In this document: in pieces, positions 1 through 11,270 of the stretch
How the letters are laid out: every line of letters starts with the position of its first letter
How positions within the stretch are numbered: the stretch's first letter is position 1
Source of the DNA: RYN-133 sp963708645
GTDB lineage: Bacteria > Actinomycetota > Actinomycetes > Mycobacteriales > Jatrophihabitantaceae
Direction of reading: 5' to 3'
DNA: 64,000 bases
Assembly: GCA_963708645.1 (NCBI GenBank)
Contig: CAVPTA010000001.1
Span: forward strand, 38,093-102,092
Translations under genes and position numbers: made by a program
The notes under the pieces: model-generated
The model's input: only the letters and a program-made list of their open reading frames with translations
Database searches by the model: none
Told to the model about the DNA's origin: nothing

Positions 1-1
1 G

Positions 2-1781
2 GCCGACACGTACCTGCGCACCGATCTGATCATCGACGCCGCCCGGCGCGGGGGCGCCGACGCGGTGCATCCCGGATACGGGTTCCTGTCCGAGAACGCC
101 GAGTTCGCCCGCGCCGTCATCGCTGCCGGACTCACCTGGATCGGGCCGCCGCCGCAGGCGATCGCGGCGATGGGCAGCAAGATCGAGTCGAAGCGGCTCA
201 TGGCTGCCGCCGGCGTCCCCGTGCTGACCGAACTCGACCCGGAACAGCTCACCGCGGCCGACCTGCCTGTGCTGATCAAGGCGAGCGCGGGCGGCGGCGG
301 ACGTGGCATGCGCGTGGTCACCGAGCTCGCCGCGCTCCCGGGCGAGGTTGAGCTCGCCCGCGCCGAAGCCGCTTCTGCGTTCGGCGACGGCACCGTGTTC
401 TGCGAGCCCTACCTGGCCACCGGACGGCACATCGAGGTGCAGATCCTCGCCGACGAGCACGGCACGGTGTGGGCCGTCGGCGAGCGCGAATGCTCGATCC
501 AGCGACGACACCAGAAGGTCGTCGAAGAGGCGCCGTCCCCACTCGTCGAGCGAATCGACGGGATGCGTGAGGCGCTGTTCGACGCTGCGCGCTCGGCCGC
601 GAAGGCGATCGACTACACCGGCGCCGGGACGGTCGAATTCCTGTCCGACGACAAGGGCAGGTTCTTCTTCCTCGAGATGAACACCCGCCTGCAGGTCGAG
701 CACCCGGTCACCGAATGCACTACCGGTCTCGACCTCGTCGCGCTCCAATTCGACGTGGCACAGGGCGGCCGGCTCGCCGAGAATCCCCCGCCCACACAAG
801 GTCATTCGATCGAGGTGCGGCTCTATGCGGAGGATCCGGCTGCGCAGTGGCAACCGCAGAGCGGAGCTGCTGCACCGCCTCGACGTCCCAGGCGTCAGCA
901 CCGAATTCGAGGTCAGTTCGGCCGCGCACGGGTTGCGACTCGACTCGGGCGTCGATGACGGCACCCGCGTGACCGTGCACTACGACCCGATGCTCGCGAA
1001 GGTCATCTCGTGGGCGCCTACCCGTACCGCGGCGGCACGATCACTCGCCGGGGCGCTTGCGCACGCGTCCATCCACGGCGTGACGACCAACCGCGACCTG
1101 CTCGTGAACGTGCTCCGTCACGACGCATTCCTCGCCGGCGACACCGACACAGCGTTCTTCGGCGACCACGACGACGTTTTCGCGCCGCTCGTTGCCGATG
1201 ACTCGGTCGCGGCGCTCGCCGCCGCGCTGGCCCTCGATGCCGCCCGTCCCCGTGTACTCGATGTGCCGTCCGGTTGGCGCAACGTCGTGAGCCAGCCGCA
1301 GACGATCACGCTCGGCGAGCGTGAGGTGCGCTGGCGGGTCGACCGCGACGGGCTCCACGGACACGACGGCATCGCACTCGTCAGTGCTTCGCCCACCGAA
1401 GTCGTCCTCGACGTCGAGAGTGTGCGTCGGCGGTACGCCGTGCGGCACTACGGCGACGAGGTGTTCGTCGACACCGCCGACGGCGGCGTGCGATTCGCGA
1501 TCGCGCCGCGCTTCGTCGACCCGGCCGACCAGGTCGCTGCCGGATCGTTGATGGCGCCGATGCCCGGGACGATCGTGCGACTCGCGGTCGCCGAGGGCGA
1601 CCGGGTGGCCGCGGGCGCACCTGTCCTCTGGCTGGAGGCGATGAAGATGCAGCACCAGATCAACGCGCCGGCCGACGGCGTCGTGACCGAACTACCCGTG
1701 ACGGTCGGGCAGCAGATCGACGTCGGTGCCGTCCTGGCCGTCGTCGAACCCGAAGAGGATGCAGAGGTGGCACCACAGTGA
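2..1781 (+). CDS. Acyl-CoA carboxylase alpha subunit (biotin carboxylase + BCCP), 5'-truncated, frameshifted
   Basis: This is the biotin-carrying subunit of an acetyl/propionyl/methylcrotonyl-CoA carboxylase. It carboxylates biotin with ATP and bicarbonate and passes the carboxyl group to a beta subunit, presumably encoded before the window. The reading frame is open from base 2, so some 40 N-terminal residues are missing. Visible motifs are the ATP-grasp glycine loop GGGGRGMRVV, RECSIQRRHQKVVEEAP, EMNTRLQVEHPVTE, and the biotin site EAMKM with lysine codon 1644-1646. The frame changes near 865: DPAAQWQPQSG continues as ELLHRLDVPGV only after a shift, consistent with two lost bases or one gained base. 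I think this is a sequence error. The stop overlaps the next start (GTGA). The context with acyl-CoA dehydrogenase and hydratase favours methylcrotonyl-CoA carboxylase (leucine breakdown), but the substrate is inferred. Confidence 0.9.
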
Positions 1782-2936
1782 ACTTCACCGAGACCGAGGA
1801 GCAGCAGGCGCTGCGCAAGGCAGTCGCCGAGCTGGGCAAGCGCTACGGCCACTCGTACACGGCGCCGCGAGCCCGCGCCAGGGAGCCGCTCAGCGAGCTG
1901 TGGGCCGAGGCCGGCAAGTCCGGCTTCCTCGGGCTCAACCTGCCCGAGCAGTACGGCGGTGGCGGGGCCGGCATGTACGAACTCGCTCTGGTCGTGCGAG
2001 GAGCTCAACGCCGCAGGGTGCGGGCTGTTGATGATGGTCGTGTCGCCTGCCATCAACGGCACGATCATCGCCCGCTACGGCTCGGACGAGCAGAAGCAGC
2101 GGTGGCTGCCGGGCATCGCCGACGGCACGATCACGATGGCCTTCGGCATCACCGAACCCGATGCCGGCTCGAACTCGCACCGCATCACGACGACGGCGCG
2201 GCGCGACGGTGGCGACTGGCTGCTCACCGGACGCAAGTACTACGTGTCCGGCGTCGACCACGCGCAGGCGATCCTCATCGTCGCGCGCACCGAGGACGCG
2301 AAGACGGGACGGCTCAAGCCGGCGCTGTTCGTGTTCCCGACCGACACCCCGGGCTTCGAGTACACGGCGATCGACATGGACGTCGTCATGCCCGACAAGC
2401 AGTTCATGCTCTACATGGACGACGTCCGGGTCCCCGCCGACGCGCTGGTCGGCGAGGAGGACGCGGCCCTCGCGCAGCTGTTCGCCGGCCTGAACCCCGA
2501 GCGGATCATGGCCTCGGCCGGCTCGGTCGGCATGGGTCGCTACGCCCTCGACAAGGCGGTGGCGTACGCGAATCAGCGCGAGGTGTGGGGCAAGCCGATC
2601 GGCACCCACCAGGGCCTCGCGCACCCGCTGGCCAAGTGCAAGGTCGAACTCGAGCTGAGCAAACTGATGATGCAGAAGGCTGCCTCGCTCTACGACAGCG
2701 GCGACGACATGGGCGCCGGCGAGGCCGCGAACATGGCGAAGTACGCGGCCGCCGAGGCCGGCATCGCCTGCGTCGACCAGGCCGTGCAGACGCACGGCGG
2801 CAACGGCCTCGCCCACGAGTACGGGCTGGGCAACCTGCTCATCGGTGCCCGCGTCGCGCGCATCGCCCCGGTGAGCCGCGAGATGATCCTCAACTTCGTC
2901 GCCCAGTTCAGCCTCGGCCTGCCGAAGAGCTACTGA
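1778..2936 (+). CDS. Acyl-CoA dehydrogenase, frameshifted
   Basis: This flavoprotein introduces the alpha-beta double bond into an acyl-CoA, passing electrons to electron-transfer flavoprotein. It has the acyl-CoA dehydrogenase layout: a helical N-domain (NLPEQYGGGGAG), the beta-domain signature FGITEPDAGSN, and the C-terminal QTHGGNGLAHEYGLG. It would be about 385 residues, normal for the family. The start is GTG at 1778, overlapping the carboxylase stop by four bases. The frame breaks near 1990: YELALVV must join CEELNAAGCGLL, and the span is 1159 bases, one more than a multiple of three. An uncorrected indel is the simplest explanation. By position it could be isovaleryl-CoA dehydrogenase-like, but the sequence I can read does not settle the substrate. 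Confidence 0.88.
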
Positions 2937-3691
2937 TGGCCGTCCACTACGCAGTCGACCGGGCGATCGCTACGATCACCCTCGACAACCCCGACAACCG
3001 CAACGCGTTGTCGAAGGAGCTCGTGACCGCCGTCGACGAGCACCTGTCGGCAGCAGCGGCGGACGCCGACGTGCGCGCGATCGTCATCACCCACACCGGA
3101 CGGACGTTCTGCGCGGGCGCCGACCTCAAGGAGCAGGCAAGCGAGGGCGGCCCTGCCGAAGGTACGAAACGCATGCTCGGGCTGCTGCGTGCGATCGTCG
3201 AACTGGCCAAGCCGGTCATCGCACGCATCGACGGACACGTGCGGGCAGGCGGCATCGGCATCGCCGGCGCCTGCGACATTGTTATTGCCGGTCCGGCAAC
3301 GACGTTTGCGTTCACCGAAGCCCGCCTCGGGCTTGCGCCGGCGATCATCTCGCTCACCACACGCAGTCGCATGACCGACCGCGCCGTGAGCCGCTACTGG
3401 CTCACCGGCGAGACGTTCGACGCGAGCACCGCCGCCGCCGTCGGCCTCATCACCGTCGCAAGCGATGACGTCGACCGCGAACTCGGCACGGTGTGCGACG
3501 CGCTACGAGCGTGTTCGCCGCAGGGTCTCGCCGAGACCAAACCACTCACCACCGCGACCACGTCGGCGAGCTTTGCCGACCAGGCGCAGACGATGCAGGC
3601 CCTGTCGCAACGGCTGTTCGAGTCCGAGGAAGCTCGCGAGGGCATCCTGTCGTTCCTCGAGAAGCGACCGCCGCGCTGGGTGCCCACATGA
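2936..3691 (+). CDS. Enoyl-CoA hydratase/isomerase family protein
   Basis: This is a crotonase-fold protein of 251 residues, the usual length. It probably hydrates an enoyl-CoA made by the preceding dehydrogenase. Visible signatures are LDNPDNRNALS near the N-terminus, the oxyanion-hole segment FCAGADLKEQ at about residue 58, and the second segment GHVRAGGIGIAGACD followed by FTEARLGLAPAIIS, whose Glu is the likely catalytic residue. The ATG overlaps the dehydrogenase stop (TGATG), so translation is coupled. In a leucine pathway it would correspond to methylglutaconyl-CoA hydratase, which is inference from context only. Without the frameshift in the dehydrogenase, the two genes are separate; an apparent fusion in one frame is an artefact. 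Confidence 0.88.
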   Translation: MAVHYAVDRAIATITLDNPDNRNALSKELVTAVDEHLSAAAADADVRAIVITHTGRTFCAGADLKEQASEGGPAEGTKRMLGLLRAIVELAKPVIARIDGHVRAGGIGIAGACDIVIAGPATTFAFTEARLGLAPAIISLTTRSRMTDRAVSRYWLTGETFDASTAAAVGLITVASDDVDRELGTVCDALRACSPQGLAETKPLTTATTSASFADQAQTMQALSQRLFESEEAREGILSFLEKRPPRWVPT

Positions 3692-4293
3692 CCACTGCAG
3701 CGACCCGCGAGCCGCAGCAGGACCGCAGCCGCGCGACCAGGGCGAAACTGCTCGAGGCGGCGATCACGTCACTCGCCGAGCTGGGCTACCACGCCAGTAC
3801 GGTCTCGGTTGTCGCCGAACGCGCCGGAGTGTCACGCGGCGCGGCCCAGCACCACTTCCCCACTCGCGACGCGTTGTTCACCGCGGCGCTCGAGCACGTC
3901 ACGCGAGTACGCGCCGAGGAACTGCGCCGCGAGCTCGACGATCTGACCGGCGGCCGTCCGACCACGTTCGACGTCGTCGACATGACTTTCTCGCTGTACA
4001 CCGGCGCACTGTTCCGTGCCGCACTCGCGCTGTGGGTTGCCGCGGCGGCAGAACCAGCGCTGCGCGACCAGATCGTCCCGCTCGAGGCACGGATCGGTCG
4101 CGAGATCCACCAGGTCGTGGTGAACCTGCTCGATGTGGACGAGCGCGACTCCGGCGTGCGCGAGACGGTGCAGGCAACCCTCGACCTCGCTCGCGGACTG
4201 GGTCTGGCGAACTTGCTCACCGACGACTCGCGTCGACGCGCGCGCATCGCCACCCAATGGGCGCACACGCTCGATCTTGTCGTCGGACGTTAG
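3688..4293 (+). CDS. TetR family transcriptional regulator (acyl-CoA operon)
   Basis: This 201-residue TetR-type repressor has a helix-turn-helix in residues about 15-60 (KLLEAAITSLAELGYHAS, then VAERAGVSRGAAQHHFPTRD) and a helical ligand domain. The ATG overlaps the hydratase stop (ATGA), placing it as the last gene of the acyl-CoA catabolic operon, where it most likely controls that operon. Its operator would lie upstream of the window and cannot be seen. Its stop codon TAG overlaps the TAA of the convergent dispanin-like gene (4290-4293), leaving no room for an intergenic terminator. Confidence 0.88.
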   Translation: MTTAATREPQQDRSRATRAKLLEAAITSLAELGYHASTVSVVAERAGVSRGAAQHHFPTRDALFTAALEHVTRVRAEELRRELDDLTGGRPTTFDVVDMTFSLYTGALFRAALALWVAAAAEPALRDQIVPLEARIGREIHQVVVNLLDVDERDSGVRETVQATLDLARGLGLANLLTDDSRRRARIATQWAHTLDLVVGR

Positions 4294-4757
4294 TTGCACG
4301 ACGTCGAGAACGAACTCGACGTCGACTGCGAGACGCAGTGCCCCAGCGTCGCAAACACCGTCAGGATCAGGATGAACCACACCACGATCAGGGCGATGCT
4401 GATGCACAACGCGACGATCCCGTGCTTGCGCACAGCGTCAGCATGCTTGCGGGCGCCGTCGAGGTTGCCGTAGTAGAGGTCGCGATCGATGTTGTTCCAA
4501 TGCGTGACCAGCGAGTAGATCGCGGTCGGCCAGAAGAACAACCAGTTGACGATGAACCAGCCGGTCGGTTTCTGCACCGGATAGGGCTGCGGATAGCCCG
4601 GATACCCGTACGGCTGCGGCGGATACTGCGGCGGCGGCTGTCCGTACTGCTGCGGGTACGGCGGTTGGAACCCTTGCGCTCCGTATCCCGGCGGCGGGTA
4701 GGCGCCGGGCTGCGGCTGCTGCGGTTGCTGGTCCTTGGAGAAGTTCGGGCCCGTCAT
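4290..4757 (-). CDS. CD225/dispanin-like membrane protein
   Basis: This 155-residue protein has a Pro/Gln/Tyr-rich cytoplasmic N-terminal half (repeated PPGYG, PPYPQQYG, PQPYGYPGYP) followed by two hydrophobic segments at about residues 67-87 and 112-137. This is the architecture of bacterial dispanin (interferon-induced transmembrane-like) proteins, whose function is unknown. The motif NWLFFWPTAIYSLVTHWNN fits the first intramembrane segment of that family. The start overlaps the upstream gene by four bases, so it belongs to the end of the fol-ftsH gene block. The family call rests on architecture and the core motif and is fairly secure; the role is not. Confidence 0.75.
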   Translation of the reverse strand: MTGPNFSKDQQPQQPQPGAYPPPGYGAQGFQPPYPQQYGQPPPQYPPQPYGYPGYPQPYPVQKPTGWFIVNWLFFWPTAIYSLVTHWNNIDRDLYYGNLDGARKHADAVRKHGIVALCISIALIVVWFILILTVFATLGHCVSQSTSSSFSTSCN

Positions 4758-5711
4758 CTCTGCTCCCGGGACAGGATGCGGGCGAGCACGTCGTGGCCAC
4801 CCTCTTCGGCACGATGACGAGAGTTTCGCGACGATTCGGCTCGATCGGCCGGCGGCGCAGCCGAGTCGAGTGCGAAGTCGGTGAACGGAGTTATGCGCGG
4901 CATCCCGGCGAACGGGTCGGAGCCGTCAGGCTGGGTCTGGTCGGGCTGCGACCCAGGCTCGTGGTGCACGGGCGGCGGTTGCACCGGCGAGGAGGTGGCT
5001 TGCGGCGGCGGGGCAGCCTTGACGGTCGTCACCGGCTCGGGAGCCGGTTCGCGAGCCTGCTCGACGACGGGCTCAACAGGCTCACCGACCGGCTTCGCGA
5101 CGGTGTCGACGCGGTCGACGACGATTTCGGCCTCGTGGATCTCTTGGCGCGCGGCCAGCTGCACCCGTGGCGGCTCCGGCCTCGACGGCGGTCTCGCGCA
5201 GCTTGCGCAGTTCCGACTGCACGGCTTCCAGGTCGGAGCCGATCAGCCGCGTGGTCTCGATGCGTTCGAGGCGAAGCTGGCCGCCGACCTTCTCGACGAG
5301 ATCGCTGCGCAGCGCGTTCACCTCGGCGCGCAGACTCGCGACCTCCTGGGCGAACCCGTCCTGGACCTCGCGACGCAGCATCAGCTGCAGTTCCTGCTGG
5401 AATTCGCGGCGGGCCGCGGCCACTGCCGAGCGCTCGATCTCGCCCAGCTGCCGTAGATCCAGCTCGCGCGAGGGCGGCGGGGTGGGCGCCTGCGGCGCAA
5501 CGGGACGTGACTCGGGTGTCCGGGCCGGCAGGCGGGCGCCGAACATCGCGTAAGTACCGAGCAGCAGGCCCCAGAACGCGCTGATCGCACCGATCCGAAC
5601 GTGCTTCGAGTCGTTACCCGTGACGATGAGCCAGACCCCGACGACACCGAGTCCGGCGGCGAGCAGAAACCCGCCACCACGCAGCAGCGCAGTACGACGG
5701 GATCGGGGCAC
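4754..5711 (-). CDS. DUF6779-like membrane protein with coiled coil, frameshifted
   Basis: The first part (5711 to about 5165) encodes two transmembrane helices (about residues 11-31 and 41-58) followed by a long charged, probably coiled-coil segment (EFQQELQLMLRREVQDGF, LRAEVNALRSDL). The second part, in another frame, continues with LAARQEIHEAEIVVDRVD and a Pro/Glu-rich tail. The span is 958 bases, one over a multiple of three, and the joint lies near 5165-5170 in GCCACGGGTGCAG, so I treat it as one protein of about 318 residues with an indel. Its place directly after folK and DUF3180 matches the mycobacterial Rv3604c position, an uncharacterised membrane protein. A real split into two genes cannot be excluded. 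Confidence 0.65.
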
Positions 5712-5755
5712 CGGGACAGTTTAGTGGCTCGCCGCATGCGGCGAGCAGCCGTCGG

Positions 5756-6244
5756 TCAACCTCCGTTTGGACGGTCTCGGGGATCGCGGCGATCGCGGTT
5801 CGGGTCGATGCCCGCGCGCTCGAGCACAATTCCTGCCACGACCACCAGCAGCGCGGACGCAGTCAGGAAGGCGGCCACCCGGCCGTCAGAGGCCGCCGCG
5901 CGCACGGTCGCGGCGTCGGGCAGCACACGCACGAGCAGCGCAACGCCTACCCCGCAGACCGCGGCTCCGACTACGCAGGACGCCTTGCCGAGCGCGACAC
6001 AGCGTGCGATCGCGATCGCGGTCATCGGTTTGGCGTACGCGTCATGCCGTACGGCCGCCCGAACGCGGCGAGCGATGACCAGCTCGACCAACCCCAATGC
6101 GGCAAGCGGAACGGGGACGAGGTAACCCAGCGGCGGTAGCGACGAGTACGAGGTGAGCAACAACACGTAGGCGGTCGCCCCGATGATCACGAACGGGACG
6201 ATCAGATCGAGCGGGCCGGTACGGCGCATCTGCGGGCCGCTCAA
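5756..6244 (-). CDS. DUF3180 family membrane protein
   Basis: This 162-residue integral membrane protein has four predicted helices (about residues 12-31, 39-58, 81-105 and 122-143). It is the conserved actinobacterial protein that follows folK (Rv3605c-type, DUF3180); its function is unknown. It starts with TTG at 6244, overlapping the folK stop by four bases (TTGA), so it is translated with folK. The arrangement in the family and the packing here suggest an obligate link to the folate operon without showing a role in folate synthesis. Confidence 0.85.
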   Translation of the reverse strand: MSGPQMRRTGPLDLIVPFVIIGATAYVLLLTSYSSLPPLGYLVPVPLAALGLVELVIARRVRAAVRHDAYAKPMTAIAIARCVALGKASCVVGAAVCGVGVALLVRVLPDAATVRAAASDGRVAAFLTASALLVVVAGIVLERAGIDPNRDRRDPRDRPNGG

Positions 6245-6717
6245 TTGAGGTCCAGCTCGGTGCGACGCACCTCGGTGCGGTCGAGCTTCTCGATCAACTG
6301 CGCGATCGGCTCGCCGTTCAGCTCGGCCACTGGATCGACGTCAAGCCACGGGACGAGCACGAACGCACGCTCGTGGGCACGCGGATGTGGCAGCGTCAGC
6401 TCCGCATCCTCGCTGCGCACGTCGTCGACGGCCACCACGTCCACGTCGAGCGTGCGCGGGCCCCACCGCACGTCACGGGTTCGTCCCGCGGCTTGTTCGG
6501 CCCGGTGCGCGCGCGAGAGCCAGTCATGCGGCGCGGCGTCCGGGTCGTCGACCAGCACGATCGCATTCAGATAGTCGTCCTGCGGGACGGGTCCCCACGG
6601 CGCTGTCTCGTACACCGGAGACACCGCAACGACCCACGGACGCAGCGAGTCGACCGCGCCCTGCAGGCGCGCGAGCCGGTCGCCGAGGTTCGACCCGATC
6701 GAGAGGACGACGCTCAA
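6241..6717 (-). CDS. folK: 2-amino-4-hydroxy-6-hydroxymethyldihydropteridine pyrophosphokinase
   Basis: FolK transfers pyrophosphate from ATP to the pterin alcohol, giving the substrate of FolP. The 158-residue protein begins with the family motif LSIGSNLGDR and contains SPVYETAPWG, the core DVRWGPRTLDVDVVAVD (metal-binding Asp pair) and LPHPRAHERAFVLVPW. The start is TTG at 6717, overlapping the folB stop by four bases. It is part of the folE-folP-folB-folK operon. Confidence 0.96.
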   Translation of the reverse strand: MSVVLSIGSNLGDRLARLQGAVDSLRPWVVAVSPVYETAPWGPVPQDDYLNAIVLVDDPDAAPHDWLSRAHRAEQAAGRTRDVRWGPRTLDVDVVAVDDVRSEDAELTLPHPRAHERAFVLVPWLDVDPVAELNGEPIAQLIEKLDRTEVRRTELDLN

Positions 6718-7175
6718 CGATCCGCTCCCGGACCGCTCGTTCCGCTCGGGCCCGCGCGCGTCTCGTTCCGCTCCTTCGTCGCGGGTTGTGTTCGTGGCTC
6801 TTCGCGCGAGCGCTCATCGCGCGACCGCCTGATGCTCACCGCGACATCGGCGAACTGATGCTCGATCGGCGCCTGCGGCTTATGCACGGTCACGGTCGTT
6901 GCGGCGACCCGCGCATCGGCAAGGCACACGTCGGCAAGTCGTGCGGCGAGCGTCTCGATCAGGTTGACCGGTTCGCCGCCGATCACGTCGACGAGCGCGT
7001 TCGCGAGCACGCCGTAGTCGACGGTGTCGGCGACATCGTCGCTGCTCGCCGCGGGCGCGGTGTCGACCTCGAGCTCGACATCGACGACGAAGTCCTGACC
7101 ATCGCGGCGTTCGAAGTCGAACACGCCGTGATTGCCCCGAACGGTCAGACCGCGCAGCGTGATGTGGTCAGCCAC
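6714..7175 (-). CDS. folB: Dihydroneopterin aldolase
   Basis: FolB converts 7,8-dihydroneopterin to the FolK substrate and glycolaldehyde. The start is GTG at 7175, giving ADHITLRGLTVRGNHGVFDFE at the N-terminus; it overlaps the end of folP by eight bases. Family features are NHGVFDFERRDGQDF, the central DTVDYGVLANAL with VNLIETLAARLAD (catalytic Lys and Glu region), and TVTVHKPQAPI. The catalytic core ends by about residue 118. The remaining 35 residues are a charged Arg/Glu/Pro tail not found in the short E. coli enzyme. That tail overlaps the folK start, so it may partly reflect gene packing. Confidence 0.94.
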   Translation of the reverse strand: MADHITLRGLTVRGNHGVFDFERRDGQDFVVDVELEVDTAPAASSDDVADTVDYGVLANALVDVIGGEPVNLIETLAARLADVCLADARVAATTVTVHKPQAPIEHQFADVAVSIRRSRDERSREEPRTQPATKERNETRAGPSGTSGPGADR

Positions 7176-8010
7176 GTTGCACCGCTGCGATTGCGCGCGC
7201 CGCATCGACGGACGGACGAACGTCGTGCACGCGCACACCCCACACGCCCTGCAGCGCGCAGTAGGCGGTGAGCGCAGTGGTCGCGTCCTCACGATCCTCG
7301 ACGGGACGGGGTTTGTCGTCAGGATCGGCGAGCAGCGCACCGAGGAACGACTTGCGCGACGACCCGATCAGCACCGGCAGACCGAGTTCCACGACCCGGG
7401 CGAGATGATGCAGCAACGCCCAGTTGTGCTGCGCGGTCTTGGCGAACCCGAGGCCGGGATCGATCACGATCGCGGCCTCGTCGACGCCCGCAGCCAGTGC
7501 GGCGTCGACGCGCTGGCGCAGCTCGTCGCACACGTCTGCGACTACGTCGTCGTAGTGCGCGAAGCTCTGCATGGTCGCCGAGTGCGCCCGCCAGTGCATG
7601 AGGATCCACGGGCATCCGGCCGCACGCACGATGTCGGCCATCGCGGGATCGCCGCGACCGCCGGAAACGTCGTTGACGACCGATGCCCCGGCCTCGAGGG
7701 CGGCGGCGGCGACGCCGGAGTGATAGGTGTCGATCGAGGTCGGCACGCCGGCTGCGTGCAGCTCGCGGAGCACGGGCAGCACGCGCCGGGTCTCCTCGTC
7801 GGCATCGATGCGTGCAGCTCCCGGACGGGTCGACTCACCGCCGACATCGACGAGATCCGCGCCGTCGCGATGCAGTTGCACGCCGTGCTCGACGGCGTCG
7901 TCGAGATCGGTCCACCGGCCGCCGTCCGAGAAGGAATCCGGTGTCACGTTGAGCACGCCCATCACGACGATGCGTTCCGGGTTGCGCGGCACATTCTGGG
8001 GCAGGCTCAT
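7168..8010 (-). CDS. folP: Dihydropteroate synthase
   Basis: FolP condenses the pterin pyrophosphate with p-aminobenzoate to dihydropteroate; it is the sulfonamide target. The protein is 280 residues, normal for the family, from ATG 8010 just 11 bases after the folE stop. Visible motifs are MGVLNVTPDSFSDGG near residue 18, DVGGESTRPGA, SIDTY, VNDVSGG, DPGLGFAKTAQHNW and IGSSRKSFLG, which together line the pterin and phosphate sites. All key segments are intact. Confidence 0.97.
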   Translation of the reverse strand: MSLPQNVPRNPERIVVMGVLNVTPDSFSDGGRWTDLDDAVEHGVQLHRDGADLVDVGGESTRPGAARIDADEETRRVLPVLRELHAAGVPTSIDTYHSGVAAAALEAGASVVNDVSGGRGDPAMADIVRAAGCPWILMHWRAHSATMQSFAHYDDVVADVCDELRQRVDAALAAGVDEAAIVIDPGLGFAKTAQHNWALLHHLARVVELGLPVLIGSSRKSFLGALLADPDDKPRPVEDREDATTALTAYCALQGVWGVRVHDVRPSVDAARAIAAVQRG

Positions 8011-8021
8011 GCGCCAGCCGA

Positions 8022-8602
8022 TCAGATTCGTCCGATGATCAGGTTCAGCGCCTCGGCGCGGGTGCGCGGGTCGGTCTGCATGATGCCGCGCACTGCCGAG
8101 GTCACCGTCGTCGTGCCCGGCTTGCGCACACCGCGCATGGCCATGCACAGATGCTCGGCCTGGACGACGACGATCACACCCCGTGGCTGCAGCCGGGTCA
8201 TCACGGCGTCCGCGACCTGCGAGGTGAGCCGTTCCTGCACCTGCGGCCGTCGCGCGTACAGGTCGACGACGCGAGCCAGCTTCGACAACCCGGTGATGCG
8301 TCCGTCCGTTCCCGGGATGTAGCCGACCGCGGCCGTGCCGTGCCACGGGACCAGATGGTGCTCGCACGTCGAGTACAGCGCGATGTCCTTGACGAGGACG
8401 AGCTCGTCGTGACCCTCGTCGAAGGTCGTCTCGAGCACCTCGTCCGGATCGACGAACAACCCCGACATCGTTTCGGCATAGGCCTTCGCGACTCGCCGCG
8501 GCGTCGACTTCAGGCCGTCGCGCTCGGGATCCTCGCCGATCGCGAGCAGCAGTTCACGAACCGCTGCCTCAGCACGATCGAGGTCGACGCCGTCGCTCGG
8601 GC

Positions 8603-8606
<4 letters not shown>
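8022..8606 (-). CDS. folE: GTP cyclohydrolase I (type IA)
   Basis: FolE opens GTP and forms dihydroneopterin triphosphate, the first step of the folate pathway. The 194-residue protein shows the zinc-site motif STCEHHLVPWHG and the second cysteine-containing segment QAEHLCMAMRGVRKPG, with RVAKAYAETMSGLF upstream, so the Cys/His zinc ligands are all present. The start is GTG, overlapping the ftsH stop (GTGA), and it heads the folate genes downstream of ftsH, the same order as in mycobacteria. Confidence 0.97.
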
Positions 8607-10648
<2,042 letters not shown>

Positions 10649-10721
10649 ATCGTCTTGACGAACGGCGCGGCGTCCGTGTTCCTCCTGCAGGGCGGGCTGT
10701 GTTCTACCCGACGGTACACGT

Positions 10722-11270
10722 TCAGTTTGCGTAAACCGCAGGCTTCAAACGCCCGATATAGGGCAGATCGCGGTACCGCTCGGCGTAGTCGAGGCCATAG
10801 CCGACCACGAACTCGTTGGGGATGTCGAATCCCACGTATTTGACGGGGACGTGCACTTTGACAGCGTCCGGCTTACGCAGCAGCGCCACGACCTCGATGG
10901 ACGCCGGCTGGCGCGCAGCCAGGTTCTTGAGCAGCCACGACAGGGTCAGCCCCGAATCGATGATGTCCTCGACAATGAGCACGTGTTCGCCGGCCACGTC
11001 ACGGTCGAGGTCCTTGAGGATGCGCACCACGCCGGAGCTGGTCGTGCCTGTGCCGTACGAGCTGACGGCCATGAACTCCATCGTCGACGGGCGTTGCAGC
11101 CCGCGCGCCAGGTCGGACATGAACATGACCGCGCCCTTGAGCACGCCCACGAGCAACGGTTCACGATCGCTGTAGTCGGCGTCGATACGCGCGGCTAGCT
11201 CAGTGGTCTTGGCCTGGATCTGCTCCGCCGAGACGACTACGTCGTCGATGTCGGCGTCGAGTGCGCTCAA
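10722..11270 (-). CDS. hpt: Hypoxanthine phosphoribosyltransferase
   Basis: Hpt salvages hypoxanthine or guanine with PRPP to IMP or GMP. The 182-residue product carries LKGAVMFMSDLA, the PRPP loop VLIVEDIIDSGLTLSWLL with its paired acidic residues, and DIPNEFVVGYGLDYAERYRDLPYIG. I choose TTG at 11270 as start because GGAG lies six bases upstream and TTGA overlaps the tilS stop; an in-frame ATG at 11303 would place 11 unconserved residues inside tilS. It follows tilS in an arrangement conserved across actinobacteria. Confidence 0.96.
   Translation of the reverse strand: MSALDADIDDVVVSAEQIQAKTTELAARIDADYSDREPLLVGVLKGAVMFMSDLARGLQRPSTMEFMAVSSYGTGTTSSGVVRILKDLDRDVAGEHVLIVEDIIDSGLTLSWLLKNLAARQPASIEVVALLRKPDAVKVHVPVKYVGFDIPNEFVVGYGLDYAERYRDLPYIGRLKPAVYAN

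Noticed and set aside
1778..3691. Apparent acyl-CoA dehydrogenase-hydratase fusion of 637 residues
   Set aside because: The middle of that frame is Arg-rich nonsense; the dehydrogenase continues in another frame to its own stop at 2936, where the hydratase ATG begins.
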